In this document: positions 44,298 through 53,230 of the stretch, in pieces
How the letters are laid out: every line of letters begins with the position of its first letter
Position numbering within the stretch: position 1 is the first letter of the stretch
Assembly: GCA_025355965.1 (NCBI GenBank)
Contig: JANXYR010000048.1
Coordinates: 1 to 61,502, forward strand
Direction of reading: 5' to 3'
Source of the DNA: Geobacteraceae bacterium
GTDB lineage: Bacteria; Desulfobacterota; Desulfuromonadia; Geobacterales; Pseudopelobacteraceae
DNA length: 61,502 nt
The notes under the pieces: model-generated
The model's database searches: none
What the model was told of the DNA's origin: nothing
The model's input: the letters and a program-made list of their open reading frames with translations, nothing else
Made by a program: the position numbers and the translations under genes

Positions 44298-45511
44298 GTA
44301 ATAATCTTACAATAGCACTACTAGGGAGATATTTCGGCTGGGGTGGTGGGGTCGATTTTTTACGTCATATTGCCAATGGCTTACTGGCACGTCAGCAAGC
44401 ACATAACTTGAAGATATTTTTGCTCTTGCCTAAGGATAATAAAATCGAAACGCCTGTAGATTTTTTGCATGTAGTAAAACGCAGCATTAAAGGATCAATA
44501 CAGCGTAAACGACCATGGCTTGCTCTACCTACTTCTGCTTTTCACGAAAGCGTACCGGATTTTTTTCTTCATACACAAGGAGAGAGAATTGAGATTGTTT
44601 ATCATGAAAGCTCCACTGCAGGACTGCTCCGATGCCTGCGCAGAATCAAGGCAGATGTTGCATTGCCTGTTAATGGGACTTTGGGCCAAAATTGCCTTGT
44701 GCCGTGGTTAGGTTACGTTCCGGACTTCCAGCACAAATATCTGAAGGAAAATTTTTCCTCCGACGAATGTATTCTACGAGATATCCAGTTTGCCAATATT
44801 TTCAGGGACGCTACGGCTGCAGTTGTTAATTCCAAAGCAGTAAAAGACGACATTTTGAAATTTTCCCCCAATACCAAAACAAAAATTTACAGCCTGCCTT
44901 TTTCTCCCAACCCTGTTCCTGAATGGTTTGATGAGTTGGAATATGATGTTCGTGAAAAGTATTCGTTGCCGGACAAGTTTTTTATGATAAGCAATCAATT
45001 CTGGATTCATAAGGACCATTTGACGGCTTTCAAGGCGATGATTTCAGTAGATGTAAATATAGTCTGTACTGGCACCATGGGAGATTATCGAAGGCCTGAA
45101 TATATGGATGAGATAAACCAGTTTCTCGATACAAATAACCTTACGAAGCGCGTAAAGCTTTTGGGCCATATTTCAAAACGTGATCAGGTCGAGATTATGA
45201 AAAAGTCGATTGCCGTCGTGCAGCCAACTCTTTTTGAAGGAGGGCCGGGAGGGGGGTGTGTCTATGACGCAGCTTCTCTCGGGGTGCCTGTGATCATGTC
45301 TGATATTTCAGTGAATATGGAAGTTGAAGCAGAAAATATTTGGTATTTTAAGGCGGGATCTAGTGATGATTTGGCCGAAAAAATGCGTGATTTTCTACAA
45401 ATGGAAGTCTCACGGCCATGCAAAGATCGCCTGCTGAAAATGGGGCAACGTAATCTTGAAAAATTGGGCGATAGTTTGCTTGAAGCTGTAAATTGTGTGA
45501 CTCGAAAGTGA
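44294..45511 (+). CDS. Group 1 (GT4-type) glycosyltransferase
   Basis: The 405 residues form a GT-B fold. An opening glycine-rich loop appears in LLGRYFGWGGGVDFLRHIAN. The C-terminal donor domain has KLLGHISKRDQVEIMKKS, then the E-x7-E-like region FEGGPGGGCVYDAASLGVPV. It should transfer a sugar from a nucleotide donor to the lipid-linked glycan on the cytoplasmic face. The start overlaps the acetyltransferase stop. Donor and acceptor are not predictable. Confidence 0.88.
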   Translation: MSNNLTIALLGRYFGWGGGVDFLRHIANGLLARQQAHNLKIFLLLPKDNKIETPVDFLHVVKRSIKGSIQRKRPWLALPTSAFHESVPDFFLHTQGERIEIVYHESSTAGLLRCLRRIKADVALPVNGTLGQNCLVPWLGYVPDFQHKYLKENFSSDECILRDIQFANIFRDATAAVVNSKAVKDDILKFSPNTKTKIYSLPFSPNPVPEWFDELEYDVREKYSLPDKFFMISNQFWIHKDHLTAFKAMISVDVNIVCTGTMGDYRRPEYMDEINQFLDTNNLTKRVKLLGHISKRDQVEIMKKSIAVVQPTLFEGGPGGGCVYDAASLGVPVIMSDISVNMEVEAENIWYFKAGSSDDLAEKMRDFLQMEVSRPCKDRLLKMGQRNLEKLGDSLLEAVNCVTRK

Positions 45512-45576
45512 ATTAATAGCCTATAGTTCAATATGGATTAATAGTTTTTATCCTATAGAAGTGGATATTTATTAAA

Positions 45577-46338
45577 ATGAATTCTAATATTTATGAGAAT
45601 AATCTTACATTTTCTGTCGTGACACCATCATTTAACCAAGGTGTCTATCTGAAGAGAACTATAGATAGCGTCTTAGGACAAGAGTACGATAACTTTGAGC
45701 ATGTTGTTGTTGATGGAGGATCAACTGACCAGACAGTTGAAATTTTAAATAGTTATAAACATTTGAAGTGGATATCTGAGGCGGATAAAGGACAAGCTGA
45801 TGCTTTGAATAAAGCATTTTGCATGATAACCGGTGATATTATCGCTTGGGTTAATTCAGATGATTGGTATGAACCAAGTGCTTTTAAGTCAGTTGCATGT
45901 TTTTTTGAATCTAATCCAGATAAGAATATAGTAATGGGAGATTGCAATCTTGTTGATGAGAATGAGGTCATATTTGACAAAGTAATTAATACTGAAAGGG
46001 GATTTAGGGAATTAAGGAGATACTGGGTTGGAGGTGCCATCCCTACACAACCAGCAATATTTTTCAGGAAAAATCTATTAGATGAAATCGGTTTCATGGA
46101 TATAACACTTCATTATGCAATGGATTATGATTTATGGTTGCGCTTTGCGAGGAGGTATCACTTCTATCATATAAACCGCACATTGGCGAACTATCGTTTT
46201 CATTCAGCGGCAAAAGGCGGGGATCAGGATTGGGGTAAGTTTAAAACTGAGTGGAAAAAAGTTTATGATAGACAAACTACCATTGCTGAAAAAATAATAG
46301 ATCCTATTACTAGGTATGTCAGTAAGTTTACTGGTTAA
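45577..46338 (+). CDS. GT2 glycosyltransferase
   Basis: The 253 residues open with FSVVTPSFNQGVYLKRTIDSV and VVDGGSTDQTVEIL, and carry a DxD-type metal site in WVNSDDWYEP. The acceptor region has YAMDYDLWLRFARRY. It is a single GT-A domain without membrane segments. This gene and the next two are visibly more AT-rich than the flanking EPS genes, with many AUA and AGA codons. Confidence 0.9.
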   Translation: MNSNIYENNLTFSVVTPSFNQGVYLKRTIDSVLGQEYDNFEHVVVDGGSTDQTVEILNSYKHLKWISEADKGQADALNKAFCMITGDIIAWVNSDDWYEPSAFKSVACFFESNPDKNIVMGDCNLVDENEVIFDKVINTERGFRELRRYWVGGAIPTQPAIFFRKNLLDEIGFMDITLHYAMDYDLWLRFARRYHFYHINRTLANYRFHSAAKGGDQDWGKFKTEWKKVYDRQTTIAEKIIDPITRYVSKFTG

Positions 46339-46372
46339 AATTAATATATGGCTAATATTTCTCTAGAGGTAA

Positions 46373-47404
46373 ATGGTGAGTCTGCATAATCCTAAAGTAA
46401 CAGTTGTGATGCCTGCTTATAATGCTGAAACATATTTAAGGCAAGCGATCGACAGCATTTTAAATCAAACATTTAATGATTTTGAATTATTAATAATCAA
46501 TGATGGCTCAACAGATGCAACCTTTGATATTATCAATTCATATAATGATAATAAAATTCGCTTGATTAACAATGAAAAAAATATAGGTCTTGTTGAGGTA
46601 AGAAATTTAGGAGTTTATGAATCAAAAGGTAAATATATCGCCTTTCTTGATGCTGATGATATAGCTTATCCTGCCCGCTTGTCAGAGCAAGTGAATTTCT
46701 TGGATCATAATTATAGCTTTGGAATGATAGGCTCATCAATTGAGCTGATATATGAAAAGGGATTGTCACCTGGAAAAGTAATGAAGTATCCCGCTGATTC
46801 GGAAATGATACCATCATTGCTTCTATTTGGTAATTATTTTGCGCAATCGTCATTGATGATTCGAAAGGATATTCTACCTACAGCCCCCTACCGAGAATAC
46901 CCTGGCACAGAAGACTATGATCTATGGATAAGAATCGCGAACACCCATAAGATCTGGAATCTGCCATTAGTTCTTGTTAAATATAGAATTCATACAGCGA
47001 GTATCAGTCTTGAAAAAGCAGATGTCATTGAAGAATATGTCAGAACTATAGTTACTAACTATTTGGCATCAATCGGTGTTACACCTTCAAAATCTGAATT
47101 GGATGTTCACCGTAAGATTGGCAGTTTGAAATTCCCTGCGACACACGAATTTTTACTGGAAGCAGAAACATGGCTGCTTAGGCTTTTTTTGGCAAATTCT
47201 ACAGCATGCTTTTTTAAAAGCCCGTGCTTTGAATGCTGCTTAGGTGAAAAATGGTACCTTGTCTGCCGAGAATCATCACAATTAGGGATTAAGGCTTGGC
47301 AGTTGTTCTGGAAGTCTGATTTGCATAAGTATGCGAATTTGAGCCTTTGGCAGCAATTTAAATTCCTAGTACGTTGCGCGATAAAATGGCAGGGAAAACG
47401 GTGA
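46373..47404 (+). CDS. GT2 glycosyltransferase
   Basis: The 343-residue protein has a GT-A domain (VTVVMPAYNAETYLRQAIDSIL; LIINDGSTDATFDII; FLDADDIAYPARL; GTEDYDLWIRIANT). An extra C-terminal region of about 90 residues with paired cysteines (CFFKSPCFECCLGEKW) has no evident family. It belongs to the AT-rich block. The acceptor is unknown. Confidence 0.9.
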   Translation: MVSLHNPKVTVVMPAYNAETYLRQAIDSILNQTFNDFELLIINDGSTDATFDIINSYNDNKIRLINNEKNIGLVEVRNLGVYESKGKYIAFLDADDIAYPARLSEQVNFLDHNYSFGMIGSSIELIYEKGLSPGKVMKYPADSEMIPSLLLFGNYFAQSSLMIRKDILPTAPYREYPGTEDYDLWIRIANTHKIWNLPLVLVKYRIHTASISLEKADVIEEYVRTIVTNYLASIGVTPSKSELDVHRKIGSLKFPATHEFLLEAETWLLRLFLANSTACFFKSPCFECCLGEKWYLVCRESSQLGIKAWQLFWKSDLHKYANLSLWQQFKFLVRCAIKWQGKR

Positions 47405-47422
47405 CTATGTTTCAGAGAATTT

Positions 47423-48307
47423 ATGCCTAGAATTACTGTAATCGTGCCTTGTTACAATTACGGCTATCTATTAGGCGAAACCTTAGACAGTGTTCTTTGT
47501 CAAACGGATACTGATTGGGAGTGCATCGTAGTTGACGACGGCTCAACAGATAATACTCAGGATGTCGTCGCTAGTTATGTAAGAAAAGATGAGCGGTTCA
47601 AATATGTTTATCAAAAAAACTGTGGACTGTCAGCTGCTCGAAATACAGGCATAAGAAATTCAACGGGTGAATTTCTGCAATTCTTAGACTCCGATGATCT
47701 TATTGAAAATCGGAAAATCGAATCGCAAGTGCAATTCCTGCATGAACATCCTGAAGTTGATATAGTATTTGGAGAAATGAGATATTTTTCAAGTGATAAA
47801 CCTGAGAAACTTTTTTATTCTATTGAAGGTAAAAACAGCCCTATAACCAAGAAAGTTTCTGGAAGGGGCAATGATATCTTACTCCGATTGTTGGTAGATA
47901 ATATTATGGTGGTAAATGCCCCGATCTTAAGAAAAAGAGTGGTCGAGTCTGTAGGGTACTTTGATGAGAACTTGAAGGCGTTAGAGGATTGGGAATATTG
48001 GCTTCGATGTGCGCTAAAAGACATTTTTTTCTCCTACCATGATAGCCTCGAATCTCTTGCTTTGGTCAGATTTCATCAGGACAGTATGAGTCGAAATGAG
48101 CAACTCATGCTGAGTACAAACATCAAAATTAGAAGGCAATTGAAATCACAAATAAATGACAGTACCCTTTCACTACTAAACGACAGAGGCATAGTTAATT
48201 CTGAAAATGCAATAGCAGTGATTGCCATCCGAAATGGCAAAATATGTACCGGCCTAATAAGCATTCTCAAAAACATAATTAAAAGTTTAAGGGCCAGAGT
48301 TACGTGA
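47423..48307 (+). CDS. GT2 glycosyltransferase
   Basis: The 294 residues show ITVIVPCYNYGYLLGETLDS, VVDDGSTDNTQDVV, QFLDSDDLIENRKI and KALEDWEYWLRCALKD, a complete GT-A catalytic domain. The ribosome site is weak (CAGAGAA). It is the last of the three AT-rich glycosyltransferase genes and starts 18 bases after the preceding stop. Confidence 0.9.
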   Translation: MPRITVIVPCYNYGYLLGETLDSVLCQTDTDWECIVVDDGSTDNTQDVVASYVRKDERFKYVYQKNCGLSAARNTGIRNSTGEFLQFLDSDDLIENRKIESQVQFLHEHPEVDIVFGEMRYFSSDKPEKLFYSIEGKNSPITKKVSGRGNDILLRLLVDNIMVVNAPILRKRVVESVGYFDENLKALEDWEYWLRCALKDIFFSYHDSLESLALVRFHQDSMSRNEQLMLSTNIKIRRQLKSQINDSTLSLLNDRGIVNSENAIAVIAIRNGKICTGLISILKNIIKSLRARVT

Positions 48308-48341
48308 GCAGATAACACTGAAAGGCAAACAAGTTTCTCTT

Positions 48342-49259
48342 ATGGGTCCTACCGTACCCCACATATATATTATCATCCTCAACTGGAACGGCTGGAAGGA
48401 CACTATCGAATGTGTCGAGTCGTGCCTCAATCTTGCCTATGCCAATTCCAGTATTCTGATCGTCGACAACGCATCTTCCGACGGTTCAGAAGTAATCCTG
48501 CGGGAGCGCTTCCCTGATATCGACATAATCCAAACTGGCAAAAACCTCGGTTATGCCGGAGGAAACAACGTCGGTATCCGGTACGCCTTGGAAAACGGAG
48601 CGGCGTATGTGTGGCTGCTCAACAACGATACAGTCGTCCATCCTGCGGCCCTTGACGAGATGGTGCGCGTTGCGGAACTGGACACCAAGACCGGCATGCT
48701 GGGGCCGAAGATACTCCTGCATTCTCGTCCGGAATACCTCAACTGCATTGGTTCTACCATCAACCTGATAACTGGCCAACCCAGCCTGATCGGCCTGGGC
48801 GAAAAGGATGACGGTCGGTTTGATGAAATCAAGGAGATGGACACCTTGTCCGGATGCAGTCTGCTGGTCAGTAAAGATGTGGTAGACGCAGTCGGGCTTC
48901 TGGATGAAAAATTCTTTCTTTTTTATGAAGAAACCGACTGGATTCTACGGGCGAAGCGGGCTGGGTACCGGATGCTGTATGTCCCAGGTGCCAGGATTTG
49001 GCATAAGGTTTCAGCTTCGGTCGGCGGCCATCAGTCTCCTATGATGCTTTATTATATGACCAGAAACAACCCGCTCCTTATGCGGCAGAATGTAGGTGTG
49101 CTGACTTTTTTACGGTTTATTGCCATTTACCTTTGCCTTGTGATACCTAAAAAGATCATTAACGTGTTGGTCTTTAACAAAGATAAAAGGTATCAGAAGG
49201 TGACAGCGATATTAAATGGTCTTCGCCACTACTTCTCCGGCCGATTCGGTAAGCTATGA
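48342..49259 (+). CDS. GT2 glycosyltransferase, rhamnosyltransferase-like
   Basis: The 305 residues open with IYIIILNWNGWKDTIECVES and contain NNVGIRYAL, a WLLNNDTVVHP metal-binding site and EETDWILRAKRAGYR. The pattern of these blocks is that of the WbbL-like rhamnosyltransferase group. The base composition returns to that of the rest of the window here. The start overlaps nothing, but its stop overlaps the next gene by 4 bases. Confidence 0.88.
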   Translation: MGPTVPHIYIIILNWNGWKDTIECVESCLNLAYANSSILIVDNASSDGSEVILRERFPDIDIIQTGKNLGYAGGNNVGIRYALENGAAYVWLLNNDTVVHPAALDEMVRVAELDTKTGMLGPKILLHSRPEYLNCIGSTINLITGQPSLIGLGEKDDGRFDEIKEMDTLSGCSLLVSKDVVDAVGLLDEKFFLFYEETDWILRAKRAGYRMLYVPGARIWHKVSASVGGHQSPMMLYYMTRNNPLLMRQNVGVLTFLRFIAIYLCLVIPKKIINVLVFNKDKRYQKVTAILNGLRHYFSGRFGKL

Positions 49260-50269
49260 TCGCACAATCCAATGACAGCATTGTTGGTTTTGCTGACCTC
49301 TCCACGTCTGAGACCCGAACCGGGTCTGGAGTCCCCTGTTTGAGCGTACTGATCCCGGTGTACAACTGGGACGCAAGGCCGCTGCTGGAAAAGATCATCA
49401 AGGAGGCGAAAGCCTTATCAATTGCTGGGAGGATAGAGATCTTTGTTCTGGATGACGGTTCGAGTGATCCGATCAGTTCAGCCGGCAACGACGCCTTCTG
49501 TTCTGGGCATCAACAACCATATCTTGAATACTCTTGTCTCGAACACAATCTCGGTCGCTCGGCGATCCGGAACATACTTGCATCAAAGGCGTCGGGCAAC
49601 TTCCTCCTTTTTCTTGACTGCGATGTGCTACCTGATACGAACGATTTCATCGGGAAATATCTCTTGCTTGCCGAGAAAAACAGCTTCGATGTGGTCTGCG
49701 GCGGCATAAGCTACCGGACCAGAATTTTGAACGAGCCGGAGTACGATTACCATGCCTATCTCGGCAACAGGAAAGAGGTTAAGCCCGCTTCGGAGCGGAA
49801 TAATGAACCTTGGCGTCATATCCTGACCTCTAACATAATGGTACGGAAGAGCGTCTTTAAGGCGACCCCGTTCGACGAACGATTCACCGGCTATGGGTAC
49901 GAAGATATCGAGTGGGGCGTGCGGCTTGCCAAAAAGTATCGAATTCTGCACATCGACAATACCGCATCGCATCTGGGGCTGGTAACAAAAGCCAAAGCCT
50001 ACGAAAAAATGTGCAACTCCGTGCCGAATTATCTACTGCTGAGAGAACTCTGCCCGGAAGCTTTCGCTGTCTCTGCCATCAGCAAGGTTGTCGGGCCTCT
50101 GGCCGGATGCAGCGTGACGGTGCTGGACTTTCTGGACCGAATCCTGAAACGGCGATTTCTGGAGTGTCGATTGAATAACCGGCTTGCCTTCATACTGTTC
50201 CAGCTCAATTTTGCTGTGCTGTTGGCTCGCTCGCTGAAGCAGAGAAACAGCAGAGCAGGAATGCATTGA
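49256..50269 (+). CDS. GT2 glycosyltransferase with GT7-like C-terminal domain
   Basis: The 337 residues hold a GT-A domain beginning near residue 22 (LSVLIPVYNWDARPLLEKII; FVLDDGSSDP; FLLFLDCDVLPDTNDF). A C-terminal block of the galactosyltransferase/GT7 kind follows (DERFTGYGYEDIEWGVRLAKK). ATGA overlap with the preceding gene indicates coupling. Two hydrophobic patches near the end may contact the membrane. The acylation genes begin 21 bases downstream. Confidence 0.88.
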   Translation: MIAQSNDSIVGFADLSTSETRTGSGVPCLSVLIPVYNWDARPLLEKIIKEAKALSIAGRIEIFVLDDGSSDPISSAGNDAFCSGHQQPYLEYSCLEHNLGRSAIRNILASKASGNFLLFLDCDVLPDTNDFIGKYLLLAEKNSFDVVCGGISYRTRILNEPEYDYHAYLGNRKEVKPASERNNEPWRHILTSNIMVRKSVFKATPFDERFTGYGYEDIEWGVRLAKKYRILHIDNTASHLGLVTKAKAYEKMCNSVPNYLLLRELCPEAFAVSAISKVVGPLAGCSVTVLDFLDRILKRRFLECRLNNRLAFILFQLNFAVLLARSLKQRNSRAGMH

Positions 50270-50290
50270 CACAAACTATGGGGAACGCTG

Positions 50291-51919
50291 ATGGGGAATG
50301 ACTTGATCCAGCATGAACAACACAACATCGGCGAAATCTGCACCAGGCAGCAGTGCGCGGCGGGAAGGGGCGACCGGGTGGCGCTTCGCTTTATCCCGGC
50401 ATACGGGGAGCGAACTGACTACAGTTTTTTAGAGCTGGACGCGCAGAGCAACCGTTTTGCCAACCTGTTGCAGCAACTGGGCTTTGTTGAGGGAGATGTC
50501 TTTTTCACCTTTCTTCCCAAGCTGCCAGAGCAGTTTTTTGCTTTCCTCGGTGCCCTGAAACTCAAGTTAATCACCGGCACGCTGTTCTCTAATTTCGGCG
50601 ATGACGCTCTGCTGGACCGGCTCGGTGACTCCTGCGCCAAGGGGGTTATCCTCAGGAAGAGCGCACTCAAAAAACTTGGCCGCATCCGCAACCGTCTGCC
50701 GTCGCTTCGCTACGTCATCGTTACCGACAGCGACGTTGATCTGGCGCCGGATATCCTGAGTCTCCGCCGGCTTCTCGCGGACGCCTCGGCCGAATTTGTC
50801 ACGCCGGAGACCTCCCCCGATACACCGTCGGTGCTGCATTACACCTCCGGCTCTACCGGTAAGCCGAAGGGGGTTCTGCACTGCCATGGGAGTGTGCTGC
50901 ACCAGAGCCGTACCGCCAGGGAGGTGCTGGATCTCAGACCGAACGATATCTACTGGTGCACGGCTGACCAGGGATGGGTGACCGGCACTTCGTACGGTAT
51001 CATTGCCCCCTGGAGTCTCGGCGTTACCCAGGTACAGTATGGCGGTGGCTACGATGCGGAAATCTGGTTTGCGATTCTGGAAGAAGAGAAGGTTAACATC
51101 TGGTATACAGCGCCGACCGCTCTTCGAATGTTGATGCGCGAGGATCCAGGGATTTTTGGCAAGCGAAGCCTGACGTCGTTGCGCCATATCTTCAGCGTTG
51201 GCGAGCCGCTCAATCCCGAGGTGATCCGTTGGAGCAGGGAATCGCTTGGCAGGGAGATTTACGACACCTGGTTCCAGACCGAGACAGGCGGCATCCTGAT
51301 AAGCAACCAGCCGGGGCTGCCGATCAGACCAGGTTCCATGGGAAAGCCGGTCGATGGTATCGAGGCGGCCATCATCTCTGATTCAGGTAATCTGCTCCCC
51401 GACGGCGAGCAGGGGAACCTCTGCATCAAGGCGGGTTGGCCCTCAATGTTCGTCACTTACCTGAACAACGAGAGTGGGTATTGCTCCAAGTTCAAGGAGG
51501 GATACTACAATTCGGGAGATACTGCCTACCGTGACGCAGATGGCTATTTCTACTTTGTCGGGAGAAACGACGATGTCATCAATACCGCCGGGCACCTGAT
51601 CAGCCCGTTTGAGGTGGAGAGTGCTCTGCTGGAGATTGGGGAGGTGGCAGAGTCCGGAGTTATTGGTGCGCCTGACGAACTGTTGTTCGAAAAGGTGATT
51701 GCTTTTGTCTCCTTGCACCATGGACTTGAACCGTCCCGGGAGCTGGAGCTGAAGATTCGCCTGCACGTTACTAACAGGGCCTCTTCAATAGCCACTCCAC
51801 AGGAGATTGTCTTTGTTGATGCCGTTCCGAAGAACAGGAGTGGGAAAATTATGCGCCGGGTACTGAAAGCGAGATACCTGGGAATCGATGCCGGAGATAT
51901 TTCAACCTTGGAGGATTAA
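50291..51919 (+). CDS. AMP-forming acyl ligase, acetyl-CoA-synthetase-like, DltA-like role proposed
   Basis: This 542-residue adenylating enzyme has the P-loop VLHYTSGSTGKPKGVLHCHG, the motif DTWFQTETGG, the GDTAYRDADGYFYFVGR block and the catalytic lysine region PKNRSGKIMRRVL. Similarity is to acetyl-CoA synthetase. The usual second Trp of DTWWQTETGG, which lines the acetate pocket, is Phe (residue 328, codon 51272-51274), so a different short acyl group is possible. An acyl-carrier gene follows after 5 bases, suggesting that it loads the carrier rather than CoA. That step is inference. Confidence 0.85.
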   Translation: MGNDLIQHEQHNIGEICTRQQCAAGRGDRVALRFIPAYGERTDYSFLELDAQSNRFANLLQQLGFVEGDVFFTFLPKLPEQFFAFLGALKLKLITGTLFSNFGDDALLDRLGDSCAKGVILRKSALKKLGRIRNRLPSLRYVIVTDSDVDLAPDILSLRRLLADASAEFVTPETSPDTPSVLHYTSGSTGKPKGVLHCHGSVLHQSRTAREVLDLRPNDIYWCTADQGWVTGTSYGIIAPWSLGVTQVQYGGGYDAEIWFAILEEEKVNIWYTAPTALRMLMREDPGIFGKRSLTSLRHIFSVGEPLNPEVIRWSRESLGREIYDTWFQTETGGILISNQPGLPIRPGSMGKPVDGIEAAIISDSGNLLPDGEQGNLCIKAGWPSMFVTYLNNESGYCSKFKEGYYNSGDTAYRDADGYFYFVGRNDDVINTAGHLISPFEVESALLEIGEVAESGVIGAPDELLFEKVIAFVSLHHGLEPSRELELKIRLHVTNRASSIATPQEIVFVDAVPKNRSGKIMRRVLKARYLGIDAGDISTLED

Positions 51920-51924
51920 CCGAT

Positions 51925-52158
51925 ATGACGACGCTGGAAAGACTGAATGCCCTCTTTTGCGAGGTTTTTGACGACGATGACCTGAAGATTGCTCCCGAGA
52001 TGACTGCCAATGATGTGGCCGGATGGGATTCACTCTCCCATGTGAACCTGATTGTCGCGGTGGAGACGGCGTTCAAGATCAGGTTCAACCAGAAGGAACT
52101 CCTTACCTTCAAGAATGTTGGCGATCTCCTGAACTCCATCGAGAACAAGATCGGCTGA
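51925..52158 (+). CDS. Acyl carrier protein (DltC-like role proposed)
   Basis: The 77-residue protein has the phosphopantetheine site S36 in AGWDSLSHVNL and an acidic four-helix pattern (FDDDDLKIAPEMTANDVAG). It lacks the typical fatty-acid ACP sequence around the site and stands in an operon with a ligase, an SGNH protein and an MBOAT. It probably carries a thioester-bound acyl group for glycan modification. Confidence 0.92.
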   Translation: MTTLERLNALFCEVFDDDDLKIAPEMTANDVAGWDSLSHVNLIVAVETAFKIRFNQKELLTFKNVGDLLNSIENKIG

Positions 52159-52189
52159 TGAGAAAACATGTTTACGTTGGGAAGGTTGC

Positions 52190-53230
52190 ATGAGTATCAC
52201 GCTTAAGATCAGCTACGCCGTAATCATGCTGTTTGCCCTGTTTATTGTCATAGGTGGCAAGTTCCCGGCATTGGGCAGGATGTTCGTTGCCGATGAGCCG
52301 GTGGGTTACACAACCGGCGACCAGTACCGTATGTGCGACCTTGATCGTTTCAGGGAGGAGATCCCTCTGCAGAAGCCTTCGGTAACGGCGTCACTGGAGG
52401 AGGCCGACGTTATCACACTGGGCGATTCATTCTTCAACAGCGCCCTGGGATCTGATCTCTTTGCCAACGAGCTGGCCAGGAAGGCCGGGCTGAAGGTCCA
52501 TAACATGCATACCGCCGCATTCTTCGAACCGCAGAGCTATCCGCTTTCCTATCTGGAAAGCATCGGTTATCACGGTGGCAAACAAAGGATTCTCCTTCTG
52601 GAGAGTGTGGAGCGCTCTGTTCTGGAGCGGGGTGGCACCTACAACAAACTGGGCGCTTCTACCAGCAACGAGTTTGATGCATTCGCTTTCAAGGTGTTGA
52701 AGAACAACGATATAGAGTATTTCTTCAAGCACAACATCTTTGTATATCCTCTGGGTAAATGGCTCAAGAATTTCCGTTTCGAGTACCTGAAAATCGTGGA
52801 TAAGTCGATAGGGGCGTATTCCGAGAACCCGGAGATGCTCTTTTATCAACGTGATCTTGAGTTCAGCAGGTTAAAGAAGAGCGATGCCATGCTCGACTCT
52901 ACAGCTGACAGTATTGCCAGGTTGTCGGCAACGCTTAAAAAGCGTTACAACCTCGATCTAGTTTATCTGGTAATCCCGAACAAGTACTCTGTCTACCACA
53001 GCCTCGTGACCGGTGGAGACAGCTATGACCGCTTTATTCCCCGCTTGTCGAAGAAGCTAACCGACAGAGGGGTGAAAAACCTTGACGCATATTCGCTTTA
53101 TTCACGCTTTAACAAGGTGGGCATGCCGCTGCTGTACTTTTCCAGCGATACACATTACACCGCTTACGGTAAATCTCTTCTCGTTGATGCATGCTCCGGG
53201 ATGATCAAGTCTGGTGACCATCGCCGATGA
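52190..53230 (+). CDS. SGNH-fold membrane-anchored protein (AlgJ/AlgX- or DltD-like)
   Basis: The 346 residues start with one transmembrane helix (ISYAVIMLFALFIVIGG), placing the rest in the periplasm. An SGNH triad is visible: S80 in ITLGDSFFNS, with D320 and H322 in SSDTHYTAYG. Such proteins work with MBOAT enzymes to acylate extracytoplasmic polymers (AlgJ/AlgX for alginate, DltD for teichoic acid). It overlaps the MBOAT gene by 4 bases, supporting that partnership. Confidence 0.85.
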   Translation: MSITLKISYAVIMLFALFIVIGGKFPALGRMFVADEPVGYTTGDQYRMCDLDRFREEIPLQKPSVTASLEEADVITLGDSFFNSALGSDLFANELARKAGLKVHNMHTAAFFEPQSYPLSYLESIGYHGGKQRILLLESVERSVLERGGTYNKLGASTSNEFDAFAFKVLKNNDIEYFFKHNIFVYPLGKWLKNFRFEYLKIVDKSIGAYSENPEMLFYQRDLEFSRLKKSDAMLDSTADSIARLSATLKKRYNLDLVYLVIPNKYSVYHSLVTGGDSYDRFIPRLSKKLTDRGVKNLDAYSLYSRFNKVGMPLLYFSSDTHYTAYGKSLLVDACSGMIKSGDHRR

